DNA from: Ww85 sp963745765
Lineage (GTDB): Bacteria; Desulfobacterota; Desulfobulbia; Desulfobulbales; Desulfocapsaceae
DNA length: 61,237 bases
Assembly (NCBI GenBank): GCA_963745765.1
Contig: CAVUYQ010000017.1
Span: 1-61,237 of the forward strand
Reading direction: 5' to 3'
Shown: positions 1 through 10,476 of the stretch, piece by piece
Layout of the letters: each line of letters opens with the position of its first letter
Numbering within the stretch: the first letter of the stretch is position 1
Notes under the pieces: model-generated
Told to the model about the DNA's origin: nothing
What the model saw: the letters and a program-made list of their open reading frames with translations, nothing else
The model's database searches: none
Program-made: the position numbers and the translations under genes

Positions 1-222
1 CTATTTACGGTTGGCCTTTCTTTCTAAATACACTCAGCCCGGTGCGCCGCAGCGGGTAATCTTATTTTCGGCATGTTATTTGCAAACTTAAACATATAGC
101 ACGGACAAAGAATATCGCAGTCGCCTCTTACTGAAAACAGTAGGGAGCGGGTAGAGACGGTGTGCCTTCGTCTTACTTCAAAACAATGACCGAGTAACCT
201 TTGGATAACGGAGGAAAACAAA

Positions 223-530
223 ATGGAACAACAGAAAGTGATGGAAGATTCGTTTTTAAAGACCCACCGCGATTTCATCAATAACCTGACATCCTCCCTT
301 GACCTGCTGAAAAAAGACATGAGCGAGGCGAATGAGATGCAGCACATCTGTACGGACGAGTGGTGTAGAGCGACTAAAAAATGCTGATTCTGGATGAGTT
401 GGCAAAAATGATCTACTCAATCAGTGAACCTCGTTGGCTTACCCAAAAGGATTCCGACAAAATAAAACAGCTCAGGCTGCGCATTCATGATCTGTATGCA
501 AAATACAAAGGTACGTCAAAAGCTGTTTAA
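223..530 (+). CDS. Small protein of unknown function, frameshifted
   Basis: A GAGGAAAA Shine-Dalgarno lies just before ATG 223. The first frame encodes 54 residues and stops with TGA at 385-387. The second frame, from an ATG at 381 overlapping that stop, adds 49 residues and ends with TAA at 530. Both halves are charged and predicted helical, and together they would make one protein of about 100 residues. The switch lies at a run of six A at about 376-381, so a one-base homopolymer error or slippage explains it best. I do not recognise the family. Two translationally coupled small proteins is the alternative reading. Confidence 0.45.
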
Positions 531-919
531 ACAGTCGGGCAGCTGCACTGATCCTTGTTTGAGTCGACACTTTCGGTATTTTCGGGGCATATTCATGATT
601 AGCGCTGGAGTGGTTGGAAGTATTTCGGATGGTTGAACGAAGTACCGGGACAACGAAAATAATTACTTGATGGCTCCCAAAACCGGGGATCATTGAAGTA
701 AGCTATAGTCCTGAGGTTTCCGGTGAAGGCGAGGGAAAAGAAAAATAAGATCGATTCATCGGTCGATACCTGGTCGGTAAATTTCAGGAGACGATCTCAT
801 CTGATATTTATCAGGCAAAAAATAGAGAAGCTCATGATGCCGGTAAAATGCAAAGAGTTTTCTTAACAAAATGGAGCAAATAAAAAGAACAGCTTTCCCT
901 TTAAATGCTCCCCTCTGCA
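531..919. other. Region without a recognisable intact gene
   Basis: No frame here has a good start and length. One short plus-strand frame at about 747-880 has a weak resemblance to the glycine-rich start of a protein kinase N-lobe, too weak to call. The end of the region is antisense to the downstream dehydrogenase. Confidence 0.3.
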
Positions 920-1653
920 CTACCAGGGAATCGGCTGGTGTTCTCGAAAAAACCCGCCGGTCGGGCCGTCATCGGGCAGGGTTGCCAGCCAGACCGGAGT
1001 CTCTGCAGCCTGTTCCGGCGAGACCGGGGCTTGCGGACCGCCCAGGTCCGTTCGAACCCATCCCGGACATACGGCGTTGACCAGAATATTCTTTTCCCGC
1101 AATTCTTTGGCCAGCAGGACGGTAATTCCGTTGAGCATGGTTTTAGACAGACGATAGGCCGGCGACTGCAGTTCGGTATGGATCGATTCCGGATTGGCAA
1201 TTTCCGCCAGGAACCGAGGGTGCTGGAGATATTGACAATGCGTCCGTATTGGTTCTTGTCATAACAGGAACGCAAGCCCTGGCTCAACAGCAGCGGGCCA
1301 AAGGCATTGGTCTCCAGCGTATTGTGGAGCAGACCAAGCGATAATGTAAGAATGTCGGACTCTGCGTCGATCATAATGCCGGCGTTGTTGACCAGCACGT
1401 CCAGTCTGCCGAAGGCGTCGTTCACTCTTCCGACAGCGGCCATAATGGAGATTGGATCAGACACGTCCAGGAGAGTGAAATGGACGTCCAAGCCTTTTAT
1501 TACCAGCTTTTTCTGTGCTTCCAGTCCGTTTTTTTCACTTCTGGCACCAATGATAACCTTGAGCCCGGTGCGTGCCAACTGCTCAACGATGGCGAAGCCG
1601 ATGCCCCGATTGGCACCGGACACCAATGCAACCCGTTGAATTGATGAAAGCAT
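920..1653 (-). CDS. Short-chain dehydrogenase/reductase (SDR), one frameshift
   Basis: NAD(P)-dependent Rossmann-fold oxidoreductase with unknown substrate. The N-terminal frame carries the cofactor motif SGANRGIG and the NNAG motif, with a serine-bearing strand before the break. After a frameshift near 1216-1222 the other frame carries the catalytic YRLSK, then the NAVCPGWVRTDLGG loop. Restoring one C in the stretch reading TCCTGGCGG on the minus strand joins the halves into a normal classical SDR of about 245 residues. The start is ATG 1653 because AAGGAG sits 6 nt upstream; the ATG 15 nt earlier has no such site. Transcribed divergently from ppsA. Confidence 0.8.
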
Positions 1654-1827
1654 AATGATCTCCTTCAAATAGCACCCCGTAAGGGGGTAGGTAATTTGAG
1701 ACAGAATATTCCTCTCTGTTGTAGTCTATAACATGCAAAATCTTTGCCGGGATTACTTTTTTCCGGCATGTCAGGATTCTTTTTACCGGTTAACACTTTC
1801 CGACCCAACCCGAACGGGAGAATAAGC

Positions 1828-1844
1828 CTGGCACGATATTTGAA
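1828..1844 (+). promoter_or_regulatory. Candidate sigma-54 promoter upstream of ppsA
   Basis: CTGGCACGATATTTGAA matches the -24 element (TGGCAC) fully and has the required 10-nt gap between the GG and the -12 dinucleotide, which is GA rather than the usual GC. It lies about 125 nt before the ppsA start. Expression would then need RpoN and an enhancer-binding activator (inference). Confidence 0.45.
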
Positions 1845-1969
1845 TGGTTACTGCTAGATAGAACCGAAACGATTGTCGTGCGTATCACGTTGAGTTGTTA
1901 CAAGCAGCTTGATTTATAGCTGTTTTTTAAAAAAATTCTGAAATTCGCATATTTAAAGAGGGTGTAGGC

Positions 1970-4374
1970 ATGAAACAAAAAGAATATGTCAAATGGTTCG
2001 AAGACCTGTCTGTTAGGGATATTGCAGATGTCGGCGGTAAGAATGCCTCCCTTGGTGAGATGATAAGAGAACTGGATAAAGAGGGGGTGCGCGTTCCCGG
2101 TGGTTTTGCGACAACCGCTCAAGCCTACCGGGAGTTTATAGATGCCAACAACCTGCAGGGACGACTTGGAAAGGCTTTGGACCAGTTTCGAGATAAGGAG
2201 CAGTCGCTGGAAAAAATCGGCCGGACGATCCGCAGGCTTTTTTTGCATGGTGAGTTTCCGGAACCGATCGTAGAGGCCATAACGAATGCGTATCGGGAAC
2301 TTTCCAAGCGATATGCAGCTGATCATCGGGGCGAGGAAAATGAAATCAGATGTCGCCGTTCGCAGCAGCGCTACCGCCGAAGACCTGCCCGAAGCGAGTT
2401 TTGCCGGGCAGCAGGAAACCTTTCTCAATATAACCGGTGAACGGGAACTGATCGACGCCTGTCGAAAATGCTACGCATCTTTATTTACTGACCGGGCGAT
2501 TTCCTATCGAGAGGAACATAAATTCGATCATCTGGATGTTGCACTCTCCGTTGGGAGTGCAGAAAATGGTGCGTTCGGATAAGGCTGGGTCGGGGGTCAT
2601 GTTTTCTCTTGATACCGAAACAGGCTTTTCCAATGTGGTCATGATCGACGGCGTCTGGGGCCTCGGCGAGAATATAGTCCAGGGAGCGGTAAATCCCGAT
2701 GAGTTTCGCGTTTTCAAGCCGCTGCTGAAAAAGGATGGGCTGTCGCCGATAATCGAAAAGCGCCTTGGCACCAAGGAAAAAACGATGGTTTATGCTCAAG
2801 GAGGACTCGAAAACGGTTAAAAATATCAATACTCCCAGAAAGAAAAGAGACAGTTTTGTACTCACCGATGAGGAGATTCTCACTCTGGCCAGGTGGGCCT
2901 GCACCATAGAAGACCATTACGACAAACCGATGGATATGGAGTGGGCCAAGGATGGTGAAACCGGTGATCTTTTTATTGTTCAGGCTCGGCCGGAGACCGT
3001 GCAGTCGCAAAAAAAAGAGGACGCATTGAAACAATACAGCCTTAAGGAACAGGGTGCGGAGCTGGCAGTGGCCTGGCGGTCGGTGATGCCATCGCCTGTC
3101 GGAAAAGGTCAGTATTTTGCACGACCTGAAGGAGATGGAGCATTTTGAGGACGGTTCGGTGTTGGTAACTGAAATGACGGATCCGGACTGGGGACCAATC
3201 ATGAAGCGGGCAGCGGCAATTGTTACCGAGCATGGAGGCCGGACAAGCCACGCCGCAATCGTCAGTCGGGAACTGGGTATTCCGGCCGTTGTCGGCGCTG
3301 AAAAGGCCTGGAGAAGCTGCAGGGACGGGAACTCGTTACGGTAAGTTGTGCCGAAGGAGAACAAGGCAAGGTTTACGAGGGGAGCTGGCCTACTCCGAGG
3401 AGGAAATCGATCTTGAGACTTTTCCTAAAGTTAAGGTGATATCATGTTGAATATCGCAACCCCCGATGCAGCCTTTCGTTGGTGGCGCCTTCCCGCCGAC
3501 GGCATCGGTCTGGCCCGTATGGAATTTATCATTAATAATATCATCAAAATTCACCCCATGGCACTTATTCATCCCGAGCGGATTGAAGACCAAGAAGTAC
3601 GCCGGAAAGGTGGATGAGCTGACCCGCGGGCTATGAGGATTATCCAGAATATTTCGTCGATAATCTGTCCCGGGGCATCGGCAAAATAGCGGCTTCTCAA
3701 TACCCAAAACCGGTCATCGTGCGCATGAGTGATCTAAAGACCAACGAGTATGCAAATTTAATTGGTGGAAGCTATTTTGAACCGAAAGAGGAAAATCCGA
3801 TGCTTGGTTTTCGGGGTGCCATCCCGCTATTACAGTGAGCGATACCGGGCAGGATTTGATCTCGAATGCAGAGCTATCCGGCGAGTCCGTGAAAAGATTG
3901 GTTTTGACAATGTCATCGTGATGATTCCCTTCTGCCGCACTGTGAAAGAAGCCGACAAGGTGATTGAGGTAATGGCTGAGAACGGTTTGCAGTCGCGGCG
4001 AGAACGGACTTGAAGTCTATGTAATGTGCGAGATCCCATCCAATGTGGTGCTTGCTGCCGATTTTGCCGAGCGGTTTGATGGTTTTTCCATCGGCTCAAA
4101 CGATCTGACCCAGCTGGTACTTGGGGTGGATCGGGATCTCGCCGATCTGGCCGAGCTGTTTGACGAACGTAATGAAGCAGTGAGGCAGATGATCGAGATG
4201 GTGATCAAGCAGGTGCATAAGCAGGGAAAAAAGATTGGGATCTGCGGCCAGGCACCAAGCGATTATCCCGAATTTGCAGAATTTCTTGTCAGTGCCGGTA
4301 TAGATTCCATCTCGCTGAATCCGGACTCGGCCATTGCGGTGAGGAAACGCCTCGCCGAAAGTGAACGGCAATAG
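1970..4374 (+). CDS. ppsA: Phosphoenolpyruvate synthase (pyruvate, water dikinase), multiply frameshifted
   Basis: Converts pyruvate, ATP and water to PEP, AMP and phosphate for gluconeogenesis. Family blocks appear in order but across changing frames: N-terminal VGGKNASLGEMI (near 2030), VAVRSSATAEDLPEASFAGQ (near 2350), the ATP-grasp end with QARPETVQ (near 2980), the phosphohistidine loop GGRTSHAAIVSRELGIPAV (near 3240), and the C-terminal PEP-binding blocks GSNDLTQLVLG and GICGQAPSDYPE (near 4100-4250). At least seven frame changes occur, mostly in the same direction, so no single frame gives an enzyme. ATG 1970 has a modest AGAGGG upstream. Either a decayed pseudogene or a poorly polished part of the assembly; the well-preserved residues favour the second. 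Confidence 0.85.
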
Positions 4375-4437
4375 AAAATAGGTCGGAAAGATGCGCTGAA
4401 TCGTTTTGCAGGAAGATAATCTCAGGGAGATCAAAGT

Positions 4438-7178
4438 TTGGATAAACAGGCAAAAGAGCGACACCTCAGACAGCAATTCCTTTCACGCCAAATCCTCCGA
4501 AGAGGTGTTGACTCAGCTCGAAGTCAAGCACGGACAGGGGCTTTCCGAAGAGGAAGTGCAAAAAGAAGGGAACAGTATGGCCTAAACGAGCTGCAGGAGG
4601 AAGTAAACCCAGACCCTTTCTTATCCTGCTCAATCAATTCAAAAGCATTGTCATTCTGATTCTTGCGGTGGCGGCTCTGGTTGCTCTTGTCACCGCCCGT
4701 TGGCCGGAAGCTGTGGCTCTGCTCGCCGTAACGCTGATTAATACCGTTATAGGTTTTTTCACTGAATATAAAGCGGTTCGTTCCATGGAAGCCTTGCGGC
4801 AAATGGGACAACAGACAACGACTGTTCGTCGGCAGGGCAAAGAACAGGAAATAGCAGCTTCGGAACTGGTTCCCGGTGATATTGTTCTTCTTGGTACTGA
4901 AGATTTAGTTCCTGCGGATCTGCGTTTGCTCGGTACTGCCGATGCCAGGGTCAATGAGGCTGCCCTGACCGGTGAATCCGTGCCGGTCAATAAATCATCG
5001 GACAGTGTCGATGCGGAGGAACCGCTGCATGCTCGAACCAGCATGCTCTATAAAGGGACGACTATCGAGGAAGGGCAGGTCGAAGGCGTCGTCATTGCAA
5101 CAGGACTGGCGACAGAACTTGGCCGCATTTCGCAGCTGACTGCGGGTGCGGAAAAAAAAGCGCCTCCTTTGCAGAAAAGACTGGATCAGCTGGGCAGGCG
5201 ACTGGCCTGGATAACACTTGCTATAGCCGCCATCGTCGGTGCCGCTGGTCTGGCAGTCGGACGTGACGCGGTTGTCATGATCGAGACGGCCATCGCCCTT
5301 GGTATCGCGGCTATTCCTGAAGGACTGCCCATTGTCGCGACTATCGCCCTGGCTCGCGGCATGTGGTTGATGGCCAGACACAACGCCCTGGTAAATAGAC
5401 TGACTGCGGTGGAGACCCTTGGTGCTACCTCGGTAATTTTTACCGATAAGACCGGAACACTCACCGAAAATAAAATGGCTGTCAGAGAATTGGTCACACC
5501 TCTTGAGTCGTTGAGTCTGGAAAAAAATCAGGAACAACAGATTGATAAACAGAACAATCGGAGAAGAATCTTCACTTATCCGGCTGTTGAAGATCGGTGT
5601 CCTTTGTTCCAATGCCGAGCCGGATGATGAACAGGGCTATACTGGTGATCCGACGGAGGTCGCACTTCTCGAAGCGGCAGCACGAAAGGGGTTGCAACGC
5701 AAGAAACTGCTCAGTGAGCTTGAGGAAGTGCGCGAGGTGCCCTTTGACTCGGATACGATGATGATGGCGACCTTTCATCGGCAGGAAAGTGAGGCCGGTG
5801 AAGGGAGGGCGTATTATGTTGCTGTCAAAGGAGCGCCGCATTCGGTGTTGCAGGCAAGCGACCGGATTTTGACCGAAAGCGGTTCCGAGCCTCTGTCGGA
5901 TGCAGAGCGAAAAAAATGGACCGGAAAAGCCGACGAGCTGGCCGGCAGAGGATTGCGTCTGTTGATGCTTGCCGACAAAGAGGTTGCCGATGTCGAAGAA
6001 GAACCCTATGAAAAATTTGTGTTTTGTCGGCCTGGTGGCCATGGAAGATCCACCGCGTTCCGATGTAAGGGAGGCGATAGAAGAGTGTCAGAGCTGCGGG
6101 AATCAGGGTGGTGATGGTAACCGGAGACCGGGCGGATACCGGCAGTGCCATCGGGGAGAAGGTTGGACTTGACACCGACGAAAAAACCTTTCTCGGCCGG
6201 GACCTGGGTGAGCCTGAGGAGGTATCTGAACAACAAACGAAGACAGGATCGAAAGCGTCAATGTTTTTGCGCGGGTGACACCGGAGCAAAAATTCAACCT
6301 GGTGAAATTGTACCAGGACAGCGGCCAGATTATCGCCATGACCGGTGACGGCGTCAACGACGCACCTGCGTTGAAACAGGCTGATATCGGTATAGCCATG
6401 GGCCAAAGAGGTACCGATGCGGCCAAACAGGTCGCGGATATGGTGCTGCGGGATGACAATTTCTCTACCATCGTGGCGGCTGTCCGGGAAGGTCGGATAA
6501 TTTTTGCCAATATCCGCAAGTCGGTCATCTTCATGCTCTGTACCAATATCGCCGAAGTCCTGGTGGTGACGCTGGCGTCGCTCGCCCAGCTGCCGATTCC
6601 TCTGCATCCTCTGCAGATCCTCTATCTCAATGTGTTGACCGACGTCTTTCCCGCTCTGGCCCTTGGGGTCGGGCCGGGATCTGCGGATGTTATGAAGAGA
6701 CCGCCTCGCCGGGCAGAAGAATCAGTTTTGACCAGACACCACTGGCGTTCAATTGCCGGCTGGAGTGTGGTTATCGGTGCTCATGTTCTCGGAGCATTGT
6801 CGATTGCCTTATATTATTTGGGTTTTGAAGAACAGCGTGCGGTCACCGTCTCCTTTTTAACCCTTGCCCTGGCCAAATTGTGGTTTGTCCTCAATCTTCG
6901 GGATAGGGGGACTCGGTCTGGCAGCAACGATGTGAGTCAGCAACAGGTGGATGTGGGGAGCCTGGGTTTTGTGTTTGATGCTGCTGCTTGCCGCCGTTTA
7001 CTGGGCGCCGCTGGCATTTTTCCTGCAAACGATTCCGCCTGGAATCGAGGGCTGGGCTGTTATCGTCTCTCTCAGTATTATTCCTGCAGTGCTGGGTGCA
7101 TTCTTGCCGGGGATCCGTTTTTATTCCACGCAAAAAAAAAGCAGACAACAGGAAAGTCCGGCTGTTGGAGATCATTAG
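4438..7178 (+). CDS. Cation-transporting P-type ATPase (P2A, Ca2+-like), multiply frameshifted
   Basis: Membrane ATPase. Visible in order: N-terminal cation ATPase domain (EQYGLNELQEE), actuator domain TGES loop (near 4970), membrane segment 4 motif AIPEGLP (near 5320), phosphorylation site DKTGTLTENKM (near 5448), hinge TGDGVNDAPALKQADIGIAMG (near 6345), and segment 6 motif NVLTDVFPALALG (near 6635). PEGLP with N-x-x-T-D is typical of Ca2+ or Mn2+ pumps of the PMR1/SERCA group. At least five frame changes split it, near 4600, 5560, 6040, 6270 and 6930. The start is uncertain: 4438 is a TTG codon. The final frame stops at 7178, just before a strong hairpin. Confidence 0.8.
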
Positions 7179-7180
7179 AG

Positions 7181-7217
7181 TACTAAACGACCACCTACTT
7201 AAGGTGGTCGTTTAGTA
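7181..7217. terminator. Perfect 16-bp hairpin between convergent genes
   Basis: TACTAAACGACCACCT and its exact complement AGGTGGTCGTTTAGTA flank the 5-nt loop ACTTA. It sits between the ends of the P-type ATPase (plus strand) and ubiB (minus strand), so it can serve as a bidirectional terminator. No long U tract follows on either strand. Confidence 0.7.
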
Positions 7218-7241
7218 TCTCCGGTGAACGGTTACGCATCA

Positions 7242-8894
7242 TCAATATTTCTTTGAACGCAAAATGGTTATAACAAGCCATAAGCCGAGCACAACTGACA
7301 TCAGATAGCCGAGCACCCCCAGAGCTGGAAGGCCAAAAATAAAAGGACCGACACCTGTGGTTACGATCATTGACGATCCCATGATAATTGCTCCGGTGAT
7401 AATACCTGTCGTCAAACGGTTGGATGCACTTTCCAGGGTGTTAACCAGTTGCTCCAGCTTTTCCAGGTGAATTTTTAAGCTCAGATCTCCTTCTTCGATT
7501 CTTTCTATTATTTTCAGCAGTCGCCTCGGCAATTCCCTTTGGATGGACAAAAAAGCTATGAAAGAGTTTCTTAAACCCCGCCAGACTACTCCGGGTTTAT
7601 ATCGCTTAAGAGCGAGCTTATGCACGCTGTCTTTCAGTTCTTCGATGATGTTCAATTCAGGAAATATCAGACGTGCTGAGCCTTCCGCCGTCACTAGAGA
7701 TTTAATCATAAGCACCATATAGGTGGGCAGCTGCAGATTATGATCGCGAAGCAGGGAGATTAAGCCTCTCAGCAGTCCGCCAATATCCATATCCTTGATA
7801 GGTAAGGCGTAATAACTGTCCAGCAGCGTCAGCAAGCCCCTTTCCAGAGAATTTCGGTTGATCTTTTTGCCCCTGGTTCGGCATATTTGTAAGAAACTCT
7901 CCACCAGGGCTTGACTGTTTTTGTCAACAACAGCTGTGAGCATTTCAATCAGCAGGAAGCGGTCCTCTTCGGTCAATCGTCCGACCATCCCCCAATCAAT
8001 TATGGATAATTCCATATCACTGCTCACCAGAAGGTTTCCCGGATGAGGATCTGCGTGAAAAAAGCCATCTTCAAGAATCTGCTGCACAACTGTCCGCAAG
8101 CCCTGTCGGGCAAGTTGCATCCTATCATGTTGCGTGCTGGGAAGGAGGTCTCTGAATTTTACACCATCAATAAACTCCATGACCAGCAGCTTCTTGGTGG
8201 TATATTTTGCATAGGGTCTGGGGATGTGCACCTCTGTCTGTTCAGCATAGGAGCGGGCGATATTCATATTGTTTAATTCATTTTTGAAATCGAGCTCCAG
8301 CATTAAAGTATGCCGGACTGTCCTCGCCAGTTCCGTAAGATCGTAGCACCGAAGTTCAGCAAATTGTTGATCCAGAAATCTACAGATTGACTCAAGGATA
8401 TCGAGATCGGAGATAATGGCTTGAATAATCTTGGGACGCTGCACTTTGACCGCTACCAAACTCCCATTTTCCTTCAATACCCCCTTATGCACCTGAGAAA
8501 GAGAAGCGGCTGCCACCGGTTCGAAATGAAACTCAGAGAAGACTTCGATGATCGGTTTGCCAAGGCTTTCTTCAATGACAGGGATGATGTCTGCTGAGTC
8601 AACCGTAGGCACATGATCTTGAAGTTTCTCCAATTGACTGATCAATTCCTCCGGCAACAGATCCGGTCTCAAACTCATTATCTGACCAAATTTTATAAAG
8701 GTCGGACCTAACTCTTCAATGACAATGCGTATACGCTCAGAAAGTCCAAGACTGGTATCAGCCGGTCCTATTTTATGGAGAAAATCGGCACCGGGAATTT
8801 CCAATCGATCGACTATTTCATCAAAACCGTATTTTACCAGAATGCCGGCGATGTCTTTGAAACGTCGCAAATTTTTTAAATCATTTATATGCAT
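7242..8894 (-). CDS. ubiB: UbiB/ABC1 (AarF) family atypical kinase
   Basis: 550 residues, intact. UbiB proteins are membrane-anchored kinase-like ATPases needed for quinone biosynthesis or homeostasis. Diagnostic motifs: K-x-G-Q as KFGQ at residues 68-71, the alanine-rich nucleotide loop AAASLSQ at 128-134, HADPHPGN at 280-287, and DWG at 300-302 in place of DFG. Two hydrophobic segments at the extreme C-terminus (about 495-545) fit the family's membrane hairpin. A link to the quinone pool used by the nuo-encoded complex I is plausible but is inference. A small possible ORF lies 33 nt upstream on the same strand. Confidence 0.92.
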   Translation of the reverse strand: MHINDLKNLRRFKDIAGILVKYGFDEIVDRLEIPGADFLHKIGPADTSLGLSERIRIVIEELGPTFIKFGQIMSLRPDLLPEELISQLEKLQDHVPTVDSADIIPVIEESLGKPIIEVFSEFHFEPVAAASLSQVHKGVLKENGSLVAVKVQRPKIIQAIISDLDILESICRFLDQQFAELRCYDLTELARTVRHTLMLELDFKNELNNMNIARSYAEQTEVHIPRPYAKYTTKKLLVMEFIDGVKFRDLLPSTQHDRMQLARQGLRTVVQQILEDGFFHADPHPGNLLVSSDMELSIIDWGMVGRLTEEDRFLLIEMLTAVVDKNSQALVESFLQICRTRGKKINRNSLERGLLTLLDSYYALPIKDMDIGGLLRGLISLLRDHNLQLPTYMVLMIKSLVTAEGSARLIFPELNIIEELKDSVHKLALKRYKPGVVWRGLRNSFIAFLSIQRELPRRLLKIIERIEEGDLSLKIHLEKLEQLVNTLESASNRLTTGIITGAIIMGSSMIVTTGVGPFIFGLPALGVLGYLMSVVLGLWLVITILRSKKY

Positions 8895-8927
8895 ATGTTC
8901 GCCTTGAACTGTTGGTTTATGAAAGTT

Positions 8928-9180
8928 TCAGCCCGAATCTTTTTGCTTTTCAATCTCTTGAACAATCTTTTGAGCAATGAGCATATCTCTTAAGATCATG
9001 TTCCACTCCTTAAAGTAGGTCTGGCCAATCTCCTGCCACCGAGTCGAACTGGTTATTTTTCGTCGCCAGTCAGATTTCTCCTCCGACTCATCGCCAAGGT
9101 ATTCATCAAGGCGCCGGCGTGTGCATCTTTTATCGATTTTTTTTGGTAAAAAAGACTCACAAACAGCCAGGCAAATAATA
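8928..9180 (-). CDS. Possible small membrane-anchored protein upstream of ubiB, frameshifted
   Basis: The C-terminal frame is charged and helical, ending EIEKQKDSG at a TGA at 8928-8930. Upstream in another frame lies a hydrophobic stretch (LLLILFAWLFVSLF) preceded by GGAGG near 9185. One frameshift near 9110 would join them into a protein of about 80 residues with an N-terminal membrane anchor. No ATG is visible at the expected start. I do not recognise the family, and this could be a remnant. Confidence 0.3.
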
Positions 9181-9460
9181 TTAACAGTAATCCTCCTATA
9201 TATTCACTACCTCAGTTCTTCAGCGAGATTGAGCAGTCTGTTCTTGTGTTTTCTGATACCTTCATTACTTTATAGCGTAGGGGGTGCCTCTTATAGTTTT
9301 GATTTTTGCTTCGTACCTTTATCAAAACTGGGAATTCTCATCTTCTTACGTGTCGTGTCAGATGAAATCGACACCATTAAAAATCATAGCAAGGAAGATT
9401 GAGGCTTTTATTGAGGCTGTCTGAATAACCGTCATTTCTCCGTTCACGGCAGGTACCTGG
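9181..9460. other. Intergenic stretch, nothing recognised
   Basis: A plus-strand frame at 9121-9402 has no Shine-Dalgarno and an unconvincing composition. The minus strand shows only short broken frames. Confidence 0.3.
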
Positions 9461-9522
9461 GAAGCAGCTCTGTTTATATACGACCTCGGTGGTACCCATA
9501 AGAAAGTAAAGGAGTATCAAAT

Positions 9523-9819
9523 ATGAACGACAAGGACAACTATATCAAGGAAATCGAAAAGCAACAGAAAAGATGGCATCAGGATATTTACAAATTCAGA
9601 ATTATTACCGAAGAAATTGGTGATGAGGAACCCGACCGACAGATCAGATATTATCAGATCATCGAAGATATTGTGGCCAAGGAAGAGAATGTTGCCGATA
9701 GGCTTTCTGAATTGAAAGAGAGTTCCGGCACTGAATGGCAGCAGATGAAGTCTGAAATCGAAAAACTCAGGGGACGCATCACAAACGACATCGAGTCGGC
9801 CCGTTCCACTGTTAATTGA
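9523..9819 (+). CDS. Small coiled-coil protein, sll1863-like family (paralogue 1)
   Basis: 98 residues, cytoplasmic, highly charged and helical. Layout: Y at position 7, E-I-E then a tryptophan at 18, a middle QIRYYQIIEDI helix, a short SSGTEW turn with a second tryptophan near 72, and a C-terminal helix. This pattern resembles the small coiled-coil proteins named after cyanobacterial sll1863, linked to stress (recall, not a search). ATG 9523 is preceded by AAAGGAG. It is nearly identical to the protein at 45633-45929, differing at about 18 positions. The molecular role is unknown. Confidence 0.75.
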   Translation: MNDKDNYIKEIEKQQKRWHQDIYKFRIITEEIGDEEPDRQIRYYQIIEDIVAKEENVADRLSELKESSGTEWQQMKSEIEKLRGRITNDIESARSTVN

Positions 9820-9827
9820 TCAACGCT

Positions 9828-9866
9828 CTGATCTGTGTGATGCACTCAGATCGTTTCAATGCTTTT
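9828..9866 (+). terminator. Probable terminator after the small coiled-coil gene
   Basis: GATCTG-T-GTG, loop ATG, then CAC-T-CAGATC forms a short stem with one T-T mismatch starting 10 nt after the stop codon, followed by a T-rich stretch (GCTTTTAATCTCTTTT). Confidence 0.35.
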
Positions 9867-9997
9867 AATCTCTTTTCCATGAGATAATTGCGCTCACGGA
9901 TTGGCATCTTTTGATGCATCGAATATTTCATATACTTTGTCCCCAAGCGCTGTCTTCTCAAATAATTCACGAGTTTTTTAGAGGAGCCTTGCCTCGT

Positions 9998-10419
9998 CAC
10001 TGATGGATGGGTTTTGTCTTTATCCTGCCTTTGATAATAACCGCGGAATCACCAAATTTATCCACGCCGAAATTTTCTGGTTCCTCGACCATGAGTTTAC
10101 CAAAGGCAGGGTCTTCCAGCAGATTTCCGCCAATTTCATGGATGATTTCAATAACATCATCGGTGTTCTCTCTTGGTAAGCAACGCCGGTTTCAAGAACA
10201 AAGGCCAACCATTCGATGGTGAGGTTGATGAGAGTAGTTATTGATCCATCGGGGAATATATGGACGACCCCGCCGAGATCATGCAAAACAATGGTACGAA
10301 AATTGATCGGTTCAACGAGGCCTCCACTCCCATTTATGATGGCTACATCTCCTACCCGGATCTGGTTTTCCAGGATAATGAAAAATCCTGAAATGATGTC
10401 ACGAACCAGGTTCTGCGCC
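9998..10419 (-). pseudogene. MscS mechanosensitive channel fragment
   Basis: DNA matches the body of the intact mscS at 48006-48425 at almost the same length (422 against 420 nt). It retains the beta-domain motif L-G-G-V-V-H-I-F-P-D-G-S but lacks the N-terminal membrane helices and the last part of the C-terminal domain. Internal indels break the frame, the longest surviving stretch being 10020-10286. It is a truncated copy left by the segmental duplication and cannot encode a channel. Confidence 0.85.
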
Positions 10420-10476
10420 GGTAGGTTTACAGTCAGTCAATACTCTTTGCGTCAGAGCCCAAGGGTCGGCGGTGCG

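Larger units (their letters stand above)
9461..9989 (+). repeat. Duplicated segment, copy A, upstream block
   Basis: This block, from GAAGCAGCTCT through the 98-residue coiled-coil gene and about 170 nt of its downstream sequence, matches 45555-46107 closely, including non-coding flanks such as GGATTGGC and ATTGCGCTCACGG. An MscS fragment that matches 48006-48425 follows almost directly in copy A. About 1.9 kb present in copy B is missing between the two blocks. Confidence 0.85.

Noticed and set aside
747..880. Protein kinase N-lobe remnant
   Set aside because: Only a vague match to the glycine-rich loop; no catalytic motifs follow.
9121..9402. 93-codon hydrophobic plus-strand ORF
   Set aside because: Overlaps the better-supported minus-strand candidate and lacks a start signal.
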